A DNA stretch of 36,503 nt from Branchiostoma floridae (taxonomy: Eukaryota; Chordata; Leptocardii; Amphioxiformes; Branchiostomatidae), in assembly GCF_000003815.2 (NCBI RefSeq), contig NC_049988.1:1-36503 (forward strand), read 5' to 3'. The notes below the pieces were generated by a model, which was not told the DNA's origin, did not search any database, and was given only the letters and a program-made list of their open reading frames with translations. Below, in pieces: positions 7,642-17,094 of this stretch (position 1 is its first letter; every line of letters begins with the position of its first letter). A program made the translations under genes and the position numbers.

Positions 7642-8790
7642 GGTAGACCCTTTTTCTGTGCCCAGGGTCCACAACAACCATAAATGACTATAGATGCTCC
7701 CTGCTGAACTGTGCCTGGAGTTTTGAAAGTTGAATTGACCTTCTAGACCACATAAACTAATTAGAAGTCATGGGAAGTCCACCTGCCAGTGTCTGCTGCC
7801 AGGAACAAAGGGATGGTATTACGACATAAGGTTGAAAGTTATTAGCATATCAACAGTCAGAAATGTTTGAAAAATTTTCTCCACTACTTGTTAGAAAAAT
7901 GCTGTCAAACAAAGCAAAATGACACATAAGCGTGCTGCAAGGCTAAAGACACCATGCCATATTTTCTACAACATAACGTTTGAAGGAAGATCAGACCAGC
8001 CTTGAAAATTCAAAATGTTGGCCAGATTTCCTGTTCCTTTGAATTCGGTGTAGAAGTGCATCTACACTCTTTCCTGCACAATCGTGCTCTCTACCTTTGT
8101 CTGAGTTACTGAATGTCAACATCATTGTTATTTGGTGTCTTGCTTTTCAGAAGCTATTTGGTGTCTTGTTTTCAAATAAGAGCTGTTATCCTCATTGCAG
8201 AGAATAACAGCATTTCTTTTGACAAATATTAGTCCCTGTCAAATTTGTATTTATTTTCCAGTAGTTATGAGCTTTCTATTGGCGTTTGTGTGTCTACAAA
8301 TAGAACTTGTAATCGTAGCACCGTCTTTGCAATGTGAGAGACTAGAATTACTTGCACAGTCACCACCAGCAACAAGGGTATAATCTCTCAGTGCCCCAAT
8401 GTTTCCCTTCCACGAAGTTCCAGGCTGGGCTTAGTGGGTCTGTGCTTATTACTTCACATGATTTCTGTTCAGAGAAAGCTTACAAATTTACTTTTTATGT
8501 GCAACCAAACAAAAACCCTTTATCTAGCTGCGACTACTTGAACTCTACAGTGTATGTATTAGCCCTGCTCCAGCACCCATGTTCACTGTGTGAGAGCCTG
8601 TTGCAGACTGAACCTGGTAGTGTACGTTAGCTGAATTTACTGGGTGATTTTATAGTACCACCTTGGTCTGTATCTGTATCTATATAGCCGGTATAACCGC
8701 CCTTCGGCGTAACACACAAGCTTCGCAGGGCACGCGGTGCAGCAGCAGCTGGTTATATTACACTGAACGATCCGTTTACACTGAACGGTC
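7642..8790. mobile_element. about 1.1 kb copy-1-specific insertion
   Basis: Copies 1 and 2 align up to GATTTATCGGTC (7624-7635 and 12534-12545) and again from CTGTTTAGTCTTACAC (8788 and 12585). Only copy 1 has the 1.1 kb between. No ORF with family similarity was found. Its right end carries a GTATAACCGCCCTTCGGCGT repeat shared with 28.99 kb. Exact ends and target duplication are unresolved. Confidence 0.6.
8690..8790. repeat. CCGCCCTTCGGCG repeat, copy 1
   Basis: GTATAACCGCCCTTCGGCGT, then CAGCTTCGCAGG, then GCAGCAGCAGCTGGTTATAT and CACTGAACGATC. A second diverged copy is at 28990-29075. Confidence 0.65.
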
Positions 8791-9012
8791 TGTTTAGTCT
8801 TACACAAGAAAATTCATAATCCAGCCCCTCGAATTGTCCTGATACTTGCTACATGTAACCGAACACCACAGGGTGTCCGCTATACCTCGAGTAACCATTA
8901 AGACACCGGTCTTGCCATTTCATTATTTGTTTTAAGAAGAAAAAGAGGACGTAGAAGAAAAGGAGCAAAAACCATATGTTTCCTTTGTTTTCATGAACTT
9001 CAAGGTAAATAT

Positions 9013-9047
9013 GCCCCCCTCCCTACCCCCATTTTCCTCACCCCGAA
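9013..9047 (-). promoter_or_regulatory. conserved G-rich tract in intron 1 (copy 1)
   Basis: The minus strand carries four G runs (GGGG, GGGGG, GGG, GGGGGG) about 105-140 nt downstream of the donor. Equivalent tracts are in copies 2 (12803-12840) and 3 (15836-15871). It is able in principle to form a G-quadruplex; function unknown. Confidence 0.5.
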
Positions 9048-9152
9048 AAGTCTTACATTTCTGTCTAATGTAGCCCAATTACCATAGAAATTACCTCTAC
9101 CCCCTATAGTTTATAATAATGCAGTCATTTTGTATGTATATCACGTTCTTAC

Positions 9153-9240
9153 CTGCTTCCAGTGATGATTTTTACCTCGGCACAATCCTCCTGCAAGCGT
9201 CTATCTGGAAAAGCAAGTGATGAAAGGTGACTGGCACTAT
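9153..9240 (-). other. non-coding exon 1 of zinc-finger copy 1
   Basis: The 3' end is fixed by a strong donor (GGAAGCAG|GTAAGAAC) conserved in all three copies. The 5' end is an estimate, 25-30 nt downstream of the TATA box. It contains no in-frame ATG joined to the coding exon. Confidence 0.6.
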
Positions 9241-9266
9241 GGGGTGAAAGGTCAATTCAATGCCTG

Positions 9267-9274
9267 CTTATATA
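9267..9274 (-). promoter_or_regulatory. TATA box of zinc-finger copy 1
   Basis: TATATAAG on the minus strand, about 115 nt upstream of the exon 1 donor, within a block homologous to the copy 2 and copy 3 promoters. Copy 2 has lost the TATA sequence, and copy 3 has a weaker TATATTATT. Confidence 0.55.
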
Positions 9275-9744
9275 CATTCAGTGTGTAGCGTGTTCCGCCT
9301 ATACTTCAGAGGAGCTGCCCTTTATGCATTTTTCTTTCTCTCCGTTTCTTCCTTCATTCTTATCGTGTTTTTACATAGCATGGAAACAATCAGTTAACGT
9401 AATGACAGTTTAGACATTGTGTGCCTTGTATTGGTGAGTGATCGTGCAATGTGTCCCGTTATAATGTGTCTCTTTATGATGTAAACAAACTTGATAATTC
9501 GGTACTAGGGCCACATTTTGGTTGTCTTTTTAGAGAAATAAATTACTCTACTGCTAATATTACTAGTATTAGTACAGCACAATAATCGACAAGAGTCATG
9601 GCCCACCCTGTTGTGAGTGGTGCGGACAAATGAATGTGTCCGGATATGCAGCGCTAGCTTTTACACTAAATAGTACAAACCTGGCGCATTAAGCAATGCG
9701 GTGTGCAATACGAGAAATTCACTCTGCTCGTTCTGGGATTTTTA

Positions 9745-10230
9745 AAAAAAGCTAAATGAATAAATGATGGCAACAGCATTTCACAAATATTTTCTACTTT
9801 TTACAATGTTTTTATCAGTTTGCAAATGGGTCTCTGGGCTGGGAAGCAAGCCATTTTCAACACAACCTTGCAAAGTATGTTTGGGTGTTATGCATATGCA
9901 TCAATGGCCAACCGCAAAGGACCCATCAGTGCCCAACAGTGAAATGTAAAAAAAGAGAAGACACTTTTATCGGTGCAATGAACTAATTCTACTAATTCTA
10001 ATTTCAAAGTTTACAAATATTTCTTTTAGTGACTGATTCACGCACTGTTTGAAATCTATTGCGAATAATGAGATTCAAAGGAATTCAGATAAATTCAAAT
10101 TTCCATATCAAACTTTTTGAAAAGCATTTTAACTTTGATGGCTTAGATATGCTCTTATTCGAAACAATTAACAATTCTTACAAATACTGTCTCAAAACAC
10201 TTGTGGTGATTTAGGATGGACTCTATGTCC
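9745..10230. repeat. about 0.5 kb dispersed repeat, copy A
   Basis: Contains GTCTCTGGGCTGGGAAGCAA, CCTTGCAAAGTATG and CAATGGCC. Related copies lie at 18125-18290 (partial) and 24370-24890. AT-rich and non-coding; family unknown. Confidence 0.65.
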
Positions 10231-10239
10231 ATAAAATGA

Positions 10240-10430
10240 AACTTACCTGTAACGGATAGAGGACTAGGATCGTTGCGGTCAGAAAAGAACCTACGGTAAA
10301 AAAGCTAAAGAAGCTCGAGATGAAGTGAATAAAGTGGAGAGATTAAAATAAAGACTGGTTGCTGCTGCAGGATGAAATCACCACTGCAGTAGCAAAATAC
10401 AATGAACTACTTCTGTGATACAATATTGTA
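10240..10430. other. short unassigned segment
   Basis: A Lys/Glu-rich reading on the plus strand (AAAGCTAAAGAAGCTCGAGA) is broken by stops. It is not present in the other zinc-finger copies. No call made. Confidence 0.3.
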
Positions 10431-10439
10431 AACCAACTA

Positions 10440-10700
10440 CTTAATATAAGAGACAATAGAGTGGAAATTGTACTTTTAGTAAACTCCCCTATTTTCACTG
10501 TTATGTTCTTGCATGATTACATATCATCCATGATATTGACTGATAATATTCACTGAAACAGCTTTTTTTTAAAATTAATTATATAATAAATAAATAAATT
10601 TTATGTCACAGAGGCTCACTTCACAAGACAAGGCCTCAACTTAGTCAAACAGTCCGGTGTTCCCGCCATATGCACTCGCCCAAGAACTTCCCCATGCAGA
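10440..10700 (-). other. 3' flank of zinc-finger copy 2
   Basis: Shares CACTTCACAAGACAAGGC, CAACTTAGTCA and CCGGTGTT with 14036-14090 downstream of copy 3, which shows that the 3' flank was part of the duplicated unit. The AATAAA found in copy 3 at the aligned place is not present here. Confidence 0.6.
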
Positions 10701-10975
10701 CTCCTAATACAGGCGATCCCACATGGCCGGACAAACATTACTTCGATCTTGAAACCGGCGAATTAACATAAAATACTGCTTAATACTGGGAACTTGCTGC
10801 GTTTTCTAAATCAATAAGTGTATAAGCCAGAGCATCACACAATGTTGTTTCTTCATGTTCATTGCATATTAGAGCGGTTTTAGGCTTTTAGATGTCGTTT
10901 GAAGCGTTTATAATTAGGTAGACCGCCATGTGGAGTGCGTCTTAGTGTGTGTGTTGTCAGTCAAAATTACATTTC

Positions 10976-11987
10976 TTTGCTGCAGAATGGTCACACTAGT
11001 CACATTTGTAGTTTTTATATCATGTGCGAGTTTTCATACTACGGGATAAGTTATTAATGTAGATTCATGTGCAGCAGAATAGTCACACTGGTGAGATTTG
11101 TTTAGTCTTGTTTACCGGTATGAGTTCTCATATGTCTCACCAGGTCAAACTTCCGAGCTGTCCTGTACGCACATTTCCAACACATGTAGGGTTTATCATC
11201 GGTATGTGTGGCTAAATGTTGGTCCAGAGTGGATTTTCGCGAAGGCCGAAGCAGAATAGTCACACTGGTCGCACTTGTAGGGTTTTTCACCTGTGTGTCT
11301 TCTCATATGCCGGGATAAGGCAGACATCCGATCTGTCCTGAACCCACACTCCCCACACATGCAGGGTTTGTCACCGGTGTGTTTGGCTAGATGATCATCC
11401 AAATGACTTTTCTTTGATGCAGAATAGTTACACTGGTCACATTTGTAGGGTTTTTCACCGGTATGAATTCTCATATGTACGGATAAGTGAGACTTTTGAA
11501 CTGTCCTGTACCCGCATTCCCCACATATGTAGGGCTTGTCACCAGTGTGTGTAGCTAGATGTCTGCCCAAGTTGTATTTAAGTGCAGCAGAATAGTCACA
11601 CTGGTCACATTTGTAGGGTTTTTGGCCTGTATGAGTTCTCATGTAGGGTTTGCCACCAGTGTGTTTGGCTAGATGTTGGTCCAAACTGGATTTTCGTAAC
11701 GCAGAATAGTCACACTGGTCGCACTTGTAGGGTCTGTCACCAGTATGCGTTCTCATATGTCAGGATAAATTTGAGTTGTAAGCTGTCCTATACCCGCACT
11801 CCCCACACATGTAGGGTTTCTCACAGGTGTGTGCTTCCGGTTGACTGACCAAACTGGTTTTGCTCGCTGTGGGGTGGTCTTTGGCCTTAGTCGCATTGAT
11901 GTTGCATAAAACTTCAGGAGGATACCGATACCCATCACTGAAGTTCTGTGGAACAGCAGTAGGAGACCCATTTCCTGCCTCTGCCAT
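10976..11987 (-). pseudogene. C2H2 zinc-finger pseudogene (cluster copy 2)
   Basis: The start ATG at 11985-11987 gives MAEAGNGSPTAVPQNFSDG, and the frame is open for 75 aa to a TGA at 11760-11762. The TGA stands in NLS-R-HMRTH where Arg (CGA) is expected, a CpG-type transition. The same frame then runs on for 186 codons (11196-11756) with fingers of the alternating CGYRT/CDYSA type. It shows an in-frame loss of most of one finger (KPYMRTH) and then a 7-nt duplication-like insertion (TTCGGCCTTCG) at about 11241-11251 that shifts frame. Further finger relics run to about 10976, including a TGT GAC TAG codon set. The acceptor CATTAG|GTGAG is present. Not translatable as one protein. Confidence 0.85.
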
Positions 11988-12220
11988 GTCTCACCTAATG
12001 ATTCCGAAATAGAAAAAAAATATAGAAGAAGAAGAAATAGACCAATTTAAACTATATGGTTCCAAGCAATCAAAAAGGTTAACTTTCACATGGTCTAGCC
12101 TGAAAAGCTATTTACAATTAGGTGTTGGTTTATTTTCTATTTTTTGTTGTGTTTTTTGCAATTACAAAATGCATATGTTTCCAATATACCAGTCACGTTC
12201 TCCAAAAAGTGATAGGAAGT

Positions 12221-12300
12221 GATAATAATAATGGTAATAATAATAATAATAATAATTATGTTAATAATAATAACAATAATGATGATGATAATAATAATAT
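12221..12300. repeat. (AAT)n/(GAT)n microsatellite
   Basis: Interrupted trinucleotide repeats, followed by a 16-bp duplication (ATCTGGTGTATTT twice). Confidence 0.9.
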
Positions 12301-12802
12301 CTGGTGTATTTAATATCTGGTGTATTTGCAGCCATAAAGATGATACAAATTAATTCCCAAAAATAGTATTTTCCCCCCTTTTCTAGCGTTACAAAATACA
12401 GCTCGGTCTTTTTAGCTCGAAGCCTTTTGTGATTTGCTACAGCTCATAACAAATCACCCGTCATGAAAGCGCCACCCATTTTATAGTAGACTATCCCAAT
12501 GACCTCAATGACACCAGCGGCATCTCGAGTAGATTTATCGGTCACCTGTCGAGAAGCCTAGCCGTATTAAACAATATCTGTTTAGTCTTACACACACACA
12601 TTCATAATCCAGCCCCTCGAGCTAGGTCCTGGCACTTGCTACATGTAACCGAACACCATTGGGTGTTTGCTACACCTCCAGTATCCATGGTGACAGCGGT
12701 CTGACCAATTCATTATTTGTTTGGACAAGAAAATGAGAAAGTAAAACAAACGGAGCAAAAACAATATCTTTTCTTTGTTTTTGTTTCTGTAAAGGTAATG
12801 AC

Positions 12803-12840
12803 GCCCCCCTCCCCACCCCCATTTTCGTCACCCCGAAAAG
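12803..12840 (-). promoter_or_regulatory. conserved G-rich tract in intron 1 (copy 2)
   Basis: G runs GGGG, GGGGG, GGGG, GGGGGG on the minus strand, at the same distance from the donor as in copies 1 and 3. Confidence 0.5.
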
Positions 12841-12942
12841 TCTTGCATTTCTGCCTAATGTCGCCCACGTACCATAGAAATGACCTCTACCCTCTATATT
12901 TTATAATAATGTAGTCATGTTGTATGTACATCACGTTCTCAC

Positions 12943-12993
12943 CTGCTTCCAGTGATGATTATTACCTCGGTATGCACAGTCGTTCTGCAAGCG
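12943..12993 (-). other. non-coding exon 1 of copy 2, interrupted
   Basis: The donor end is homologous to 9153 and 15966. The rest of the exon and its promoter continue after a foreign block, near 13588-13690. Confidence 0.55.
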
Positions 12994-12994
12994 T

Positions 12995-13588
12995 TTTTGC
13001 ATTTTGCCGCCTTAGCGGCAAAATGCTCTGAGGCCAGAATAGTCGCCGTTGTGATGGAGTGATGTTGAGATGAACGGACCTGTTCAATCCATGCCAAACA
13101 TTTCTAAACCTGTTAAAACAGGCATTTTTCCAACATGTTCGCACTGGCGCAGTGGTTAAAGTTTACGCATTCTAAACCAATGCACCCGGTTCGAATCCGG
13201 GGAGGTATTTTTTTTTTTTTTTTTTTTTACATCCATTAAAATACTAATTTTTACATCCATTTGGCCACACCAATTTATTTCTTTGGTTGACGGATTCGCC
13301 GCTTCGTTTTTTTGCCGAATAGAAATAAAAATTAAAAAAAAACAACTTAAAAATGCCCCGCAACAGAGCTCACTCAAAAACAGGCAGTGTAGTGAAATTT
13401 GCTGCAGTTCACGCAAATTTTAACAGGTGGCGTCTAGATCTAGATTCAGGCACATATGTGAATCTCTCCATGCGCCAATATCAGGTTTAGTTACTCTGTT
13501 CTATTTATATGACATTCTAATAACTAGAAAAAAACGTTCACACACGCAAACATTGGCAAAATGCCAGCTTTTTTAAAAGCACTTGTTT
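12995..13588. mobile_element. about 590 bp insertion in exon 1/promoter of copy 2
   Basis: Alignment of the three copies breaks at CTGCAAGCG(T) (12986-12994) and resumes at about 13588 (CAGCAAGGGG). Short inverted ends are present: GCATTTTGCC at 12999-13008 and GGCAAAATGC at 13555-13564. At the left end a perfect 12-bp hairpin with a 4-nt loop occurs (12999-13010 with 13015-13026). A tRNA-like Pol III unit lies inside. It is composite or a non-autonomous transposon; the target duplication was not settled. Confidence 0.6.
13141..13230 (+). mobile_element. tRNA-derived SINE-like unit with T tract
   Basis: A box TGGCGCAGTGG at 13145-13155 and B box GGTTCGAATCC at 13188-13198 are correctly spaced. 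An anticodon-like stem GCATT/AATGC and a T-arm CCCGG/CCGGG are present. The variable loop is one base, and the acceptor ends do not pair, so it is not a working tRNA. It runs into about 23 T, a Pol III stop. Confidence 0.65.
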
Positions 13589-13617
13589 GTGAACCAGCAA
13601 GGGGACAAAGGTAAATA

Positions 13618-13700
13618 ATACTGCCGGGTGAAAGGTCATTGAATACCTGCTTACCCATCACTGTTTAGTAAGATCCGCCTACACTTTAGAATAGATGCCC
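13618..13700 (-). promoter_or_regulatory. displaced promoter region of copy 2
   Basis: GGGTGAAAGGTCA, TGCCTGCTTA-like and TCCGCCTA blocks align with 9240-9310 of copy 1 and 16055-16130 of copy 3. The TATA box is replaced by GGGTAAGCAGG on the minus strand. It now lies about 0.65 kb from its exon 1 donor. Confidence 0.5.
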
Positions 13701-13973
13701 TTTATATTCACCTACATTTGGCACCTTAGATGGTAGAGATATGTCCTCAGGTCCTTTTACTATTATTCAACAGCCTTGTTGGACTTTTATGTTTTTCATT
13801 CATTCTCTTCCATTCTTTTTTTTCCTTCCGTCTTTCTTTCTGTTTTGTAGTGTTTTTTACATGACACGTTAATAACTAACTGTGACATCGTATGGTCAGC
13901 ATAATAACCTGCCACAGAAGAGACTGAGACAATGGAATGGAATTTGTACTTCTATCAAACATCTTTATTGTCA

Positions 13974-13979
13974 CTAATG
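13974..13979 (-). terminator. poly(A) signal AATAAA of zinc-finger copy 3
   Basis: GACAATAAAGATG on the minus strand, downstream of the copy 3 finger relics and next to sequence shared with the 3' flank of copy 2. Confidence 0.5.
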
Positions 13980-14199
13980 ACTTATGTTCTTACATATCGG
14001 CCATGGTAGTTACTAAAATTTTACCTCACAGAAGCTAACTTCACAAGACAAGGACTGACTCAACTTAGTCAGACAGCCCGGTGTTCTAGTCATATCATAT
14101 GGACTACCAGTTCGTATTTATTATCGAGTTTACTAAGATGTCCATTTCTCAAACATATAATGATGTTAACCATTGTGTTTATTGAAGGTCGATTGGCAA

Positions 14200-15346
14200 G
14201 GTAGACTTCCGAACTGTCCGGTACAGACACTCCCCACACATGTAGGTGTGTCATCAGTTTATGTGTTGTCTAATTACACGTAGAAATTACACGTCCTTGC
14301 TGCAGGGAAGTCACACTGTGAGGGTTTTTTTTTAACATTTGTGAGTCTTCATATTTTGGGATAAGATAAAAATATGAGTTGCTCAAAGTTAGATTTAGTC
14401 ACACTGGTCACATTTTTAGATTCAATTACCGGCATGAGTTCTCATATGTTTCGCTAAGCAAGACTTTTCACCTGTCTTTCACCCATACTCCAAACACCTG
14501 TAAGACTAAGGCTTATAACCAGTGTGTTTAGATACATGTCTGTCCAAATTGAACTTAAGTGCAGAAGAATAGTCACAGTGGGCACACTTGTAGGGTTTGT
14601 AACCTGTATGCGTGCTCATATGTGCGGATAAATGCGACTTCCGAGTTGTCCTGTACCCACACTCCCCACATATGTAGGGCTTTTCACCAGTGTGCATGGC
14701 TAGGTGTTGTTTTAAAGTGGACGTCTGTGCAGCAGAATAGTCACACTGGTAACACTTTTAGGGTTTTTCACCAGTATGAGTTCTCATATGTCGGAATAGA
14801 TGTGACTTGTGAGCTGTCCTGTACCCACACTCCCCACATATGCAAGGCTTATAACCAGTATGTTTGGCTAGATGTAGGTCCAAATGGCATTTCCTTGCTG
14901 CAGAATAGTTACACTGTTCACACTTAAGGTTTTTGCCCTGTGTGAGTTCTTATGTGTCGGGATAAGTGAGACTTCTGAGCAGTCCTGTACCCACATTTCC
15001 CACACATGTAGAGTTTGTCACTAGTATGTTTGGCAAGATGATAATGTAAATGACATTTCTTTGCTGCAGAATAGTTACATTGGTCACACTTGTAGGGTTT
15101 TTCACCGGTATGAATTCTCATATGGTCGGATAAATGAGATTTCTTAGCTGTCCTATACCCACACTCCATACACATGTAGGGCTTCTCACCAGTGCTTGCT
15201 CCTGGTTGACTGACCAAACTAGTTTTGCTCGCTGTGGGCTGGTCTTTTGTTGTGCTTGCATCCCGGTCAAATAGAAATCCGGTAGGAGACCCATCACAGA
15301 ATTTCTGGGGAACAGCAGTAGGAGACCCATTACCTGCCTCTGCCAT
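14200..15346 (-). pseudogene. C2H2 zinc-finger pseudogene (cluster copy 3)
   Basis: The start ATG at 15344-15346 gives MAEAGNGSPTAVPQKFCDG, and 140 codons are open to 14924 with three fingers (YMCMECGYRTAKKSHLSDH, a CNYSA finger, and YMCGKCGYRTAQKSHLSRH). The linker HTGQKP is followed by TTAAGTGTGAAC where copies have CTACAAGTGTGAAC: a 2-nt loss that shifts the frame into TAA. In the shifted frame fingers continue (CNYSAARKCHLDLHLAKH, CGYRTAHKSHLFRHMRTH), then TAC to TAA at KPY, then two more fingers to 14506, then badly decayed fingers to about 14200. The acceptor CATTAG|GTTCG is intact. Confidence 0.85.
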
Positions 15347-15353
15347 GTCGAAC

Positions 15354-15965
15354 CTAATGGAATAAAAAATAATTGAAAGGAAGAAATAGACCAATTGAAA
15401 CCAGATAAATGCGAGCAAACAAATGGTGTTGTAACCTTAGCCTAAATAGGAGTGAGTGAGTAAATAGGTGTTGTTTTCTTTTTCTGTTTGTTGTGTTTTT
15501 GCAATCACAAAATGTTTCTAATATTCTAGTCACGTTCACTATGCAGTGACAGAATGTGAAAAAGACCATACGATAAGCAATGCATTCCGAAAAGGTTACA
15601 CCTCCAGTAACTATGGTGACAGCTGTCTGACCAGTTCATTATTTGTGTGGAGAAGAAAGTGAGGAAGTGCAAGAAATGGAGCAAAAACAAATTGTTTTCC
15701 TTAGTCAGCTAATTATTTGGAAAAGAAGATGAAGTTTGGTCAGTTCATTATTTGTTTGGAGGAGAAAAAGAAGAGGAATTAAAACAAACGGATCAAAACA
15801 AAATGCTTCCCTTTATTTCCGTGAAGGTATACATGCCCCCCTCCCCACCCCCATTTTCGTCATCCCGAAAAGAAACAATTTTGTCTCATGTAGCTCACGT
15901 ACCATAGAAATGACCTCTACCCTCTATGGTTTATAATGATGAAGTCATGTATATCCCGTTCTTAC
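15354..15965 (-). other. intron 1 of zinc-finger copy 3
   Basis: Donor CAG|GTAAGAAC at 15965, acceptor at 15354-15355; the shortest of the three (612 bp). It contains an internal near-duplication of CAGTTCATTATTTGTNTGGA (about 15631 and 15740). Confidence 0.7.
15836..15871 (-). promoter_or_regulatory. conserved G-rich tract in intron 1 (copy 3)
   Basis: G runs GGG, GGGGG, GGGG, GGGGGG on the minus strand, as in copies 1 and 2. Confidence 0.5.
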
Positions 15966-16075
15966 CTGCTTCCAGTGATGATTATTACCTCCGCACAATC
16001 CTCCTGCAAGAGTCTGACCGGAGCAGCAAGGGGTGAAAGGTGGTTGGTACTTCGGGGTGAAAGGTCAATTTTATG
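15966..16075 (-). other. non-coding exon 1 of zinc-finger copy 3
   Basis: The donor end GGAAGCAG|GTAAG is identical to copy 1. The 5' end is an estimate from the copy 1 TATA position; a weak TATA-like sequence is near 16083-16093. Confidence 0.5.
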
Positions 16076-16143
16076 CCTGCTTTAATAATATACACATTCA
16101 GTGTGAAGCGCGTTCCACCTACACTTCAGAGGAGCTAACCTTA

Positions 16144-17094
16144 TCATGCATAAGCTTTCTTGATTTTTCTTTTTTTTTTCGATTTCTTGCTTCCTTTTTT
16201 CGTGATTTCACATAGCATGGAAATAATACTTTTATTGGTGAGTGATAATTCAATGTGTCCCGTTTTAATGTGTCTCTTAAATGTATATATGGATATGAGC
16301 AATTTAGTGCCCTCAGAGGTGGTGGCGACCTTTTCCTGCTTGACAATAGAGCTAGGAGATAGGAAGTCTAAGATCTGTAAGGCTGTCTCACCTGTGTTTG
16401 TCGACAAGTAGACTTGGGGGTCCTGGTCCATTCTCAGGAGTGGTGAGGCGGTGGGCGTAGCGGTGGCTGGAGCCGTGGTCCTGGCGGAAGGGCGCGACAA
16501 CAGGTCGTCCAGTGCCAGCGACGAGGACGTCAGCTCTTGCATCGCCGCCTGGATCTGCGGGTGTTGCCGTAACTCCTGCAAGTTCGCGGGCGTCGTCGTT
16601 CCCGCGGGTGCTGGTACCGGTACTATCGGTGGGGTCGGTGCTTGCGGTGGAGACGTTTGGTCTGCCATGGTCTGTACAGGCGGCGGCGACGGCGGCGACG
16701 GCGACGGCGGCGGCGGCGGCGGCGTTCGGTCTGCCGGGGTCTGTGCTGGCGGTACGGGCGGTGTGGCGCCTGGTAGCTGCGATACTGGAGCCGCTGGCGG
16801 AGTGTTGCTTGGATTGCCGCTGGTGATGTCGAGCTGTAGCTCCCGCAGGTCTGCCTCTAAGTCTCGAACTTCACGAGCGAGGCGTGCTCGCTGTATGGCC
16901 GACTGCAAGTCCTCTCTCTGCTGCTGCAAGGTTTCCAGGTCCGGGATCTGAGGAGACTCAGTGGCTACCGGCGGGTCTGGAGAGGGAGTCGGCGCCGGGG
17001 GAGGCGTGCAGGACGTGCCTGCTTTTGCGTGGTGGTGGTCTCGGAGAAGGATTCCGTATTTTTTGCAAGAGCGTTTGCTCTTCTTCGGAGACAT
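16144..17094 (-). CDS. proline-rich ORF in a mobile insertion (Gag-like?), 316 codons
   Basis: ATG at 17092-17094 (MSPKKSKRSCKKYG) lies about 80 nt downstream of TATAAATA. The order is a basic His-rich start, a Pro/Thr-rich stretch, a predicted coiled coil (about residues 53-86: LETLQQQREDLQSAIQRARL onward), a second Pro-rich stretch with PPPPPPSPSPPSPPP, then LQELRQHPQIQAAMQELTSS and TGETALQILDFL. That last layout recalls N-terminal Gag-type ORFs of invertebrate retroelements, but I do not recognise a family. The insertion ends at 16291, and the last 48 codons are host sequence read by chance, so the true protein is truncated. Base composition is far more GC-rich than its surroundings. Confidence 0.55.
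   Translation of the reverse strand: MSPKKSKRSCKKYGILLRDHHHAKAGTSCTPPPAPTPSPDPPVATESPQIPDLETLQQQREDLQSAIQRARLAREVRDLEADLRELQLDITSGNPSNTPPAAPVSQLPGATPPVPPAQTPADRTPPPPPPSPSPPSPPPVQTMADQTSPPQAPTPPIVPVPAPAGTTTPANLQELRQHPQIQAAMQELTSSSLALDDLLSRPSARTTAPATATPTASPLLRMDQDPQVYLSTNTGETALQILDFLSPSSIVKQEKVATTSEGTKLLISIYTFKRHIKTGHIELSLTNKSIISMLCEITKKGSKKSKKKRKIKKAYA

Larger units (their letters stand above)
7280..9152 (-). other. intron 1 of zinc-finger copy 1
   Basis: Donor CAG|GTAAGAAC at 9152 and acceptor CCATTAG|GTTCG at 7280-7281. It holds a G-rich block near the donor, the 7.64-8.79 kb insertion, and a short element near 7500 (GACGTTTCGATGTCTGTCAG, partly palindromic). Flanks of the insertion are homologous to intron 1 of copy 2. 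Confidence 0.75.
11995..12942 (-). other. intron 1 of zinc-finger copy 2
   Basis: Donor CAG|GTGAGAAC at 12942 and acceptor CATTAG at 11995-11996, homologous to the copy 1 intron but lacking the 1.1 kb insertion. Contains the (AAT)n repeat and a G-rich block. Confidence 0.7.

Noticed and set aside
11760-11762. Selenocysteine or programmed readthrough at the TGA of zinc-finger copy 2
   Set aside because: TGA replaces a conserved Arg, a 7-nt frameshift follows, and no downstream hairpin of SECIS type was seen.
12122-12313. Asn-rich small protein
   Set aside because: The Asn run is the (AAT)n microsatellite within an intron.
13141-13215. Functional tRNA gene
   Set aside because: Boxes and two stems are present, but the variable loop is one base and the acceptor stem does not pair. 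Better as a tRNA-derived SINE.
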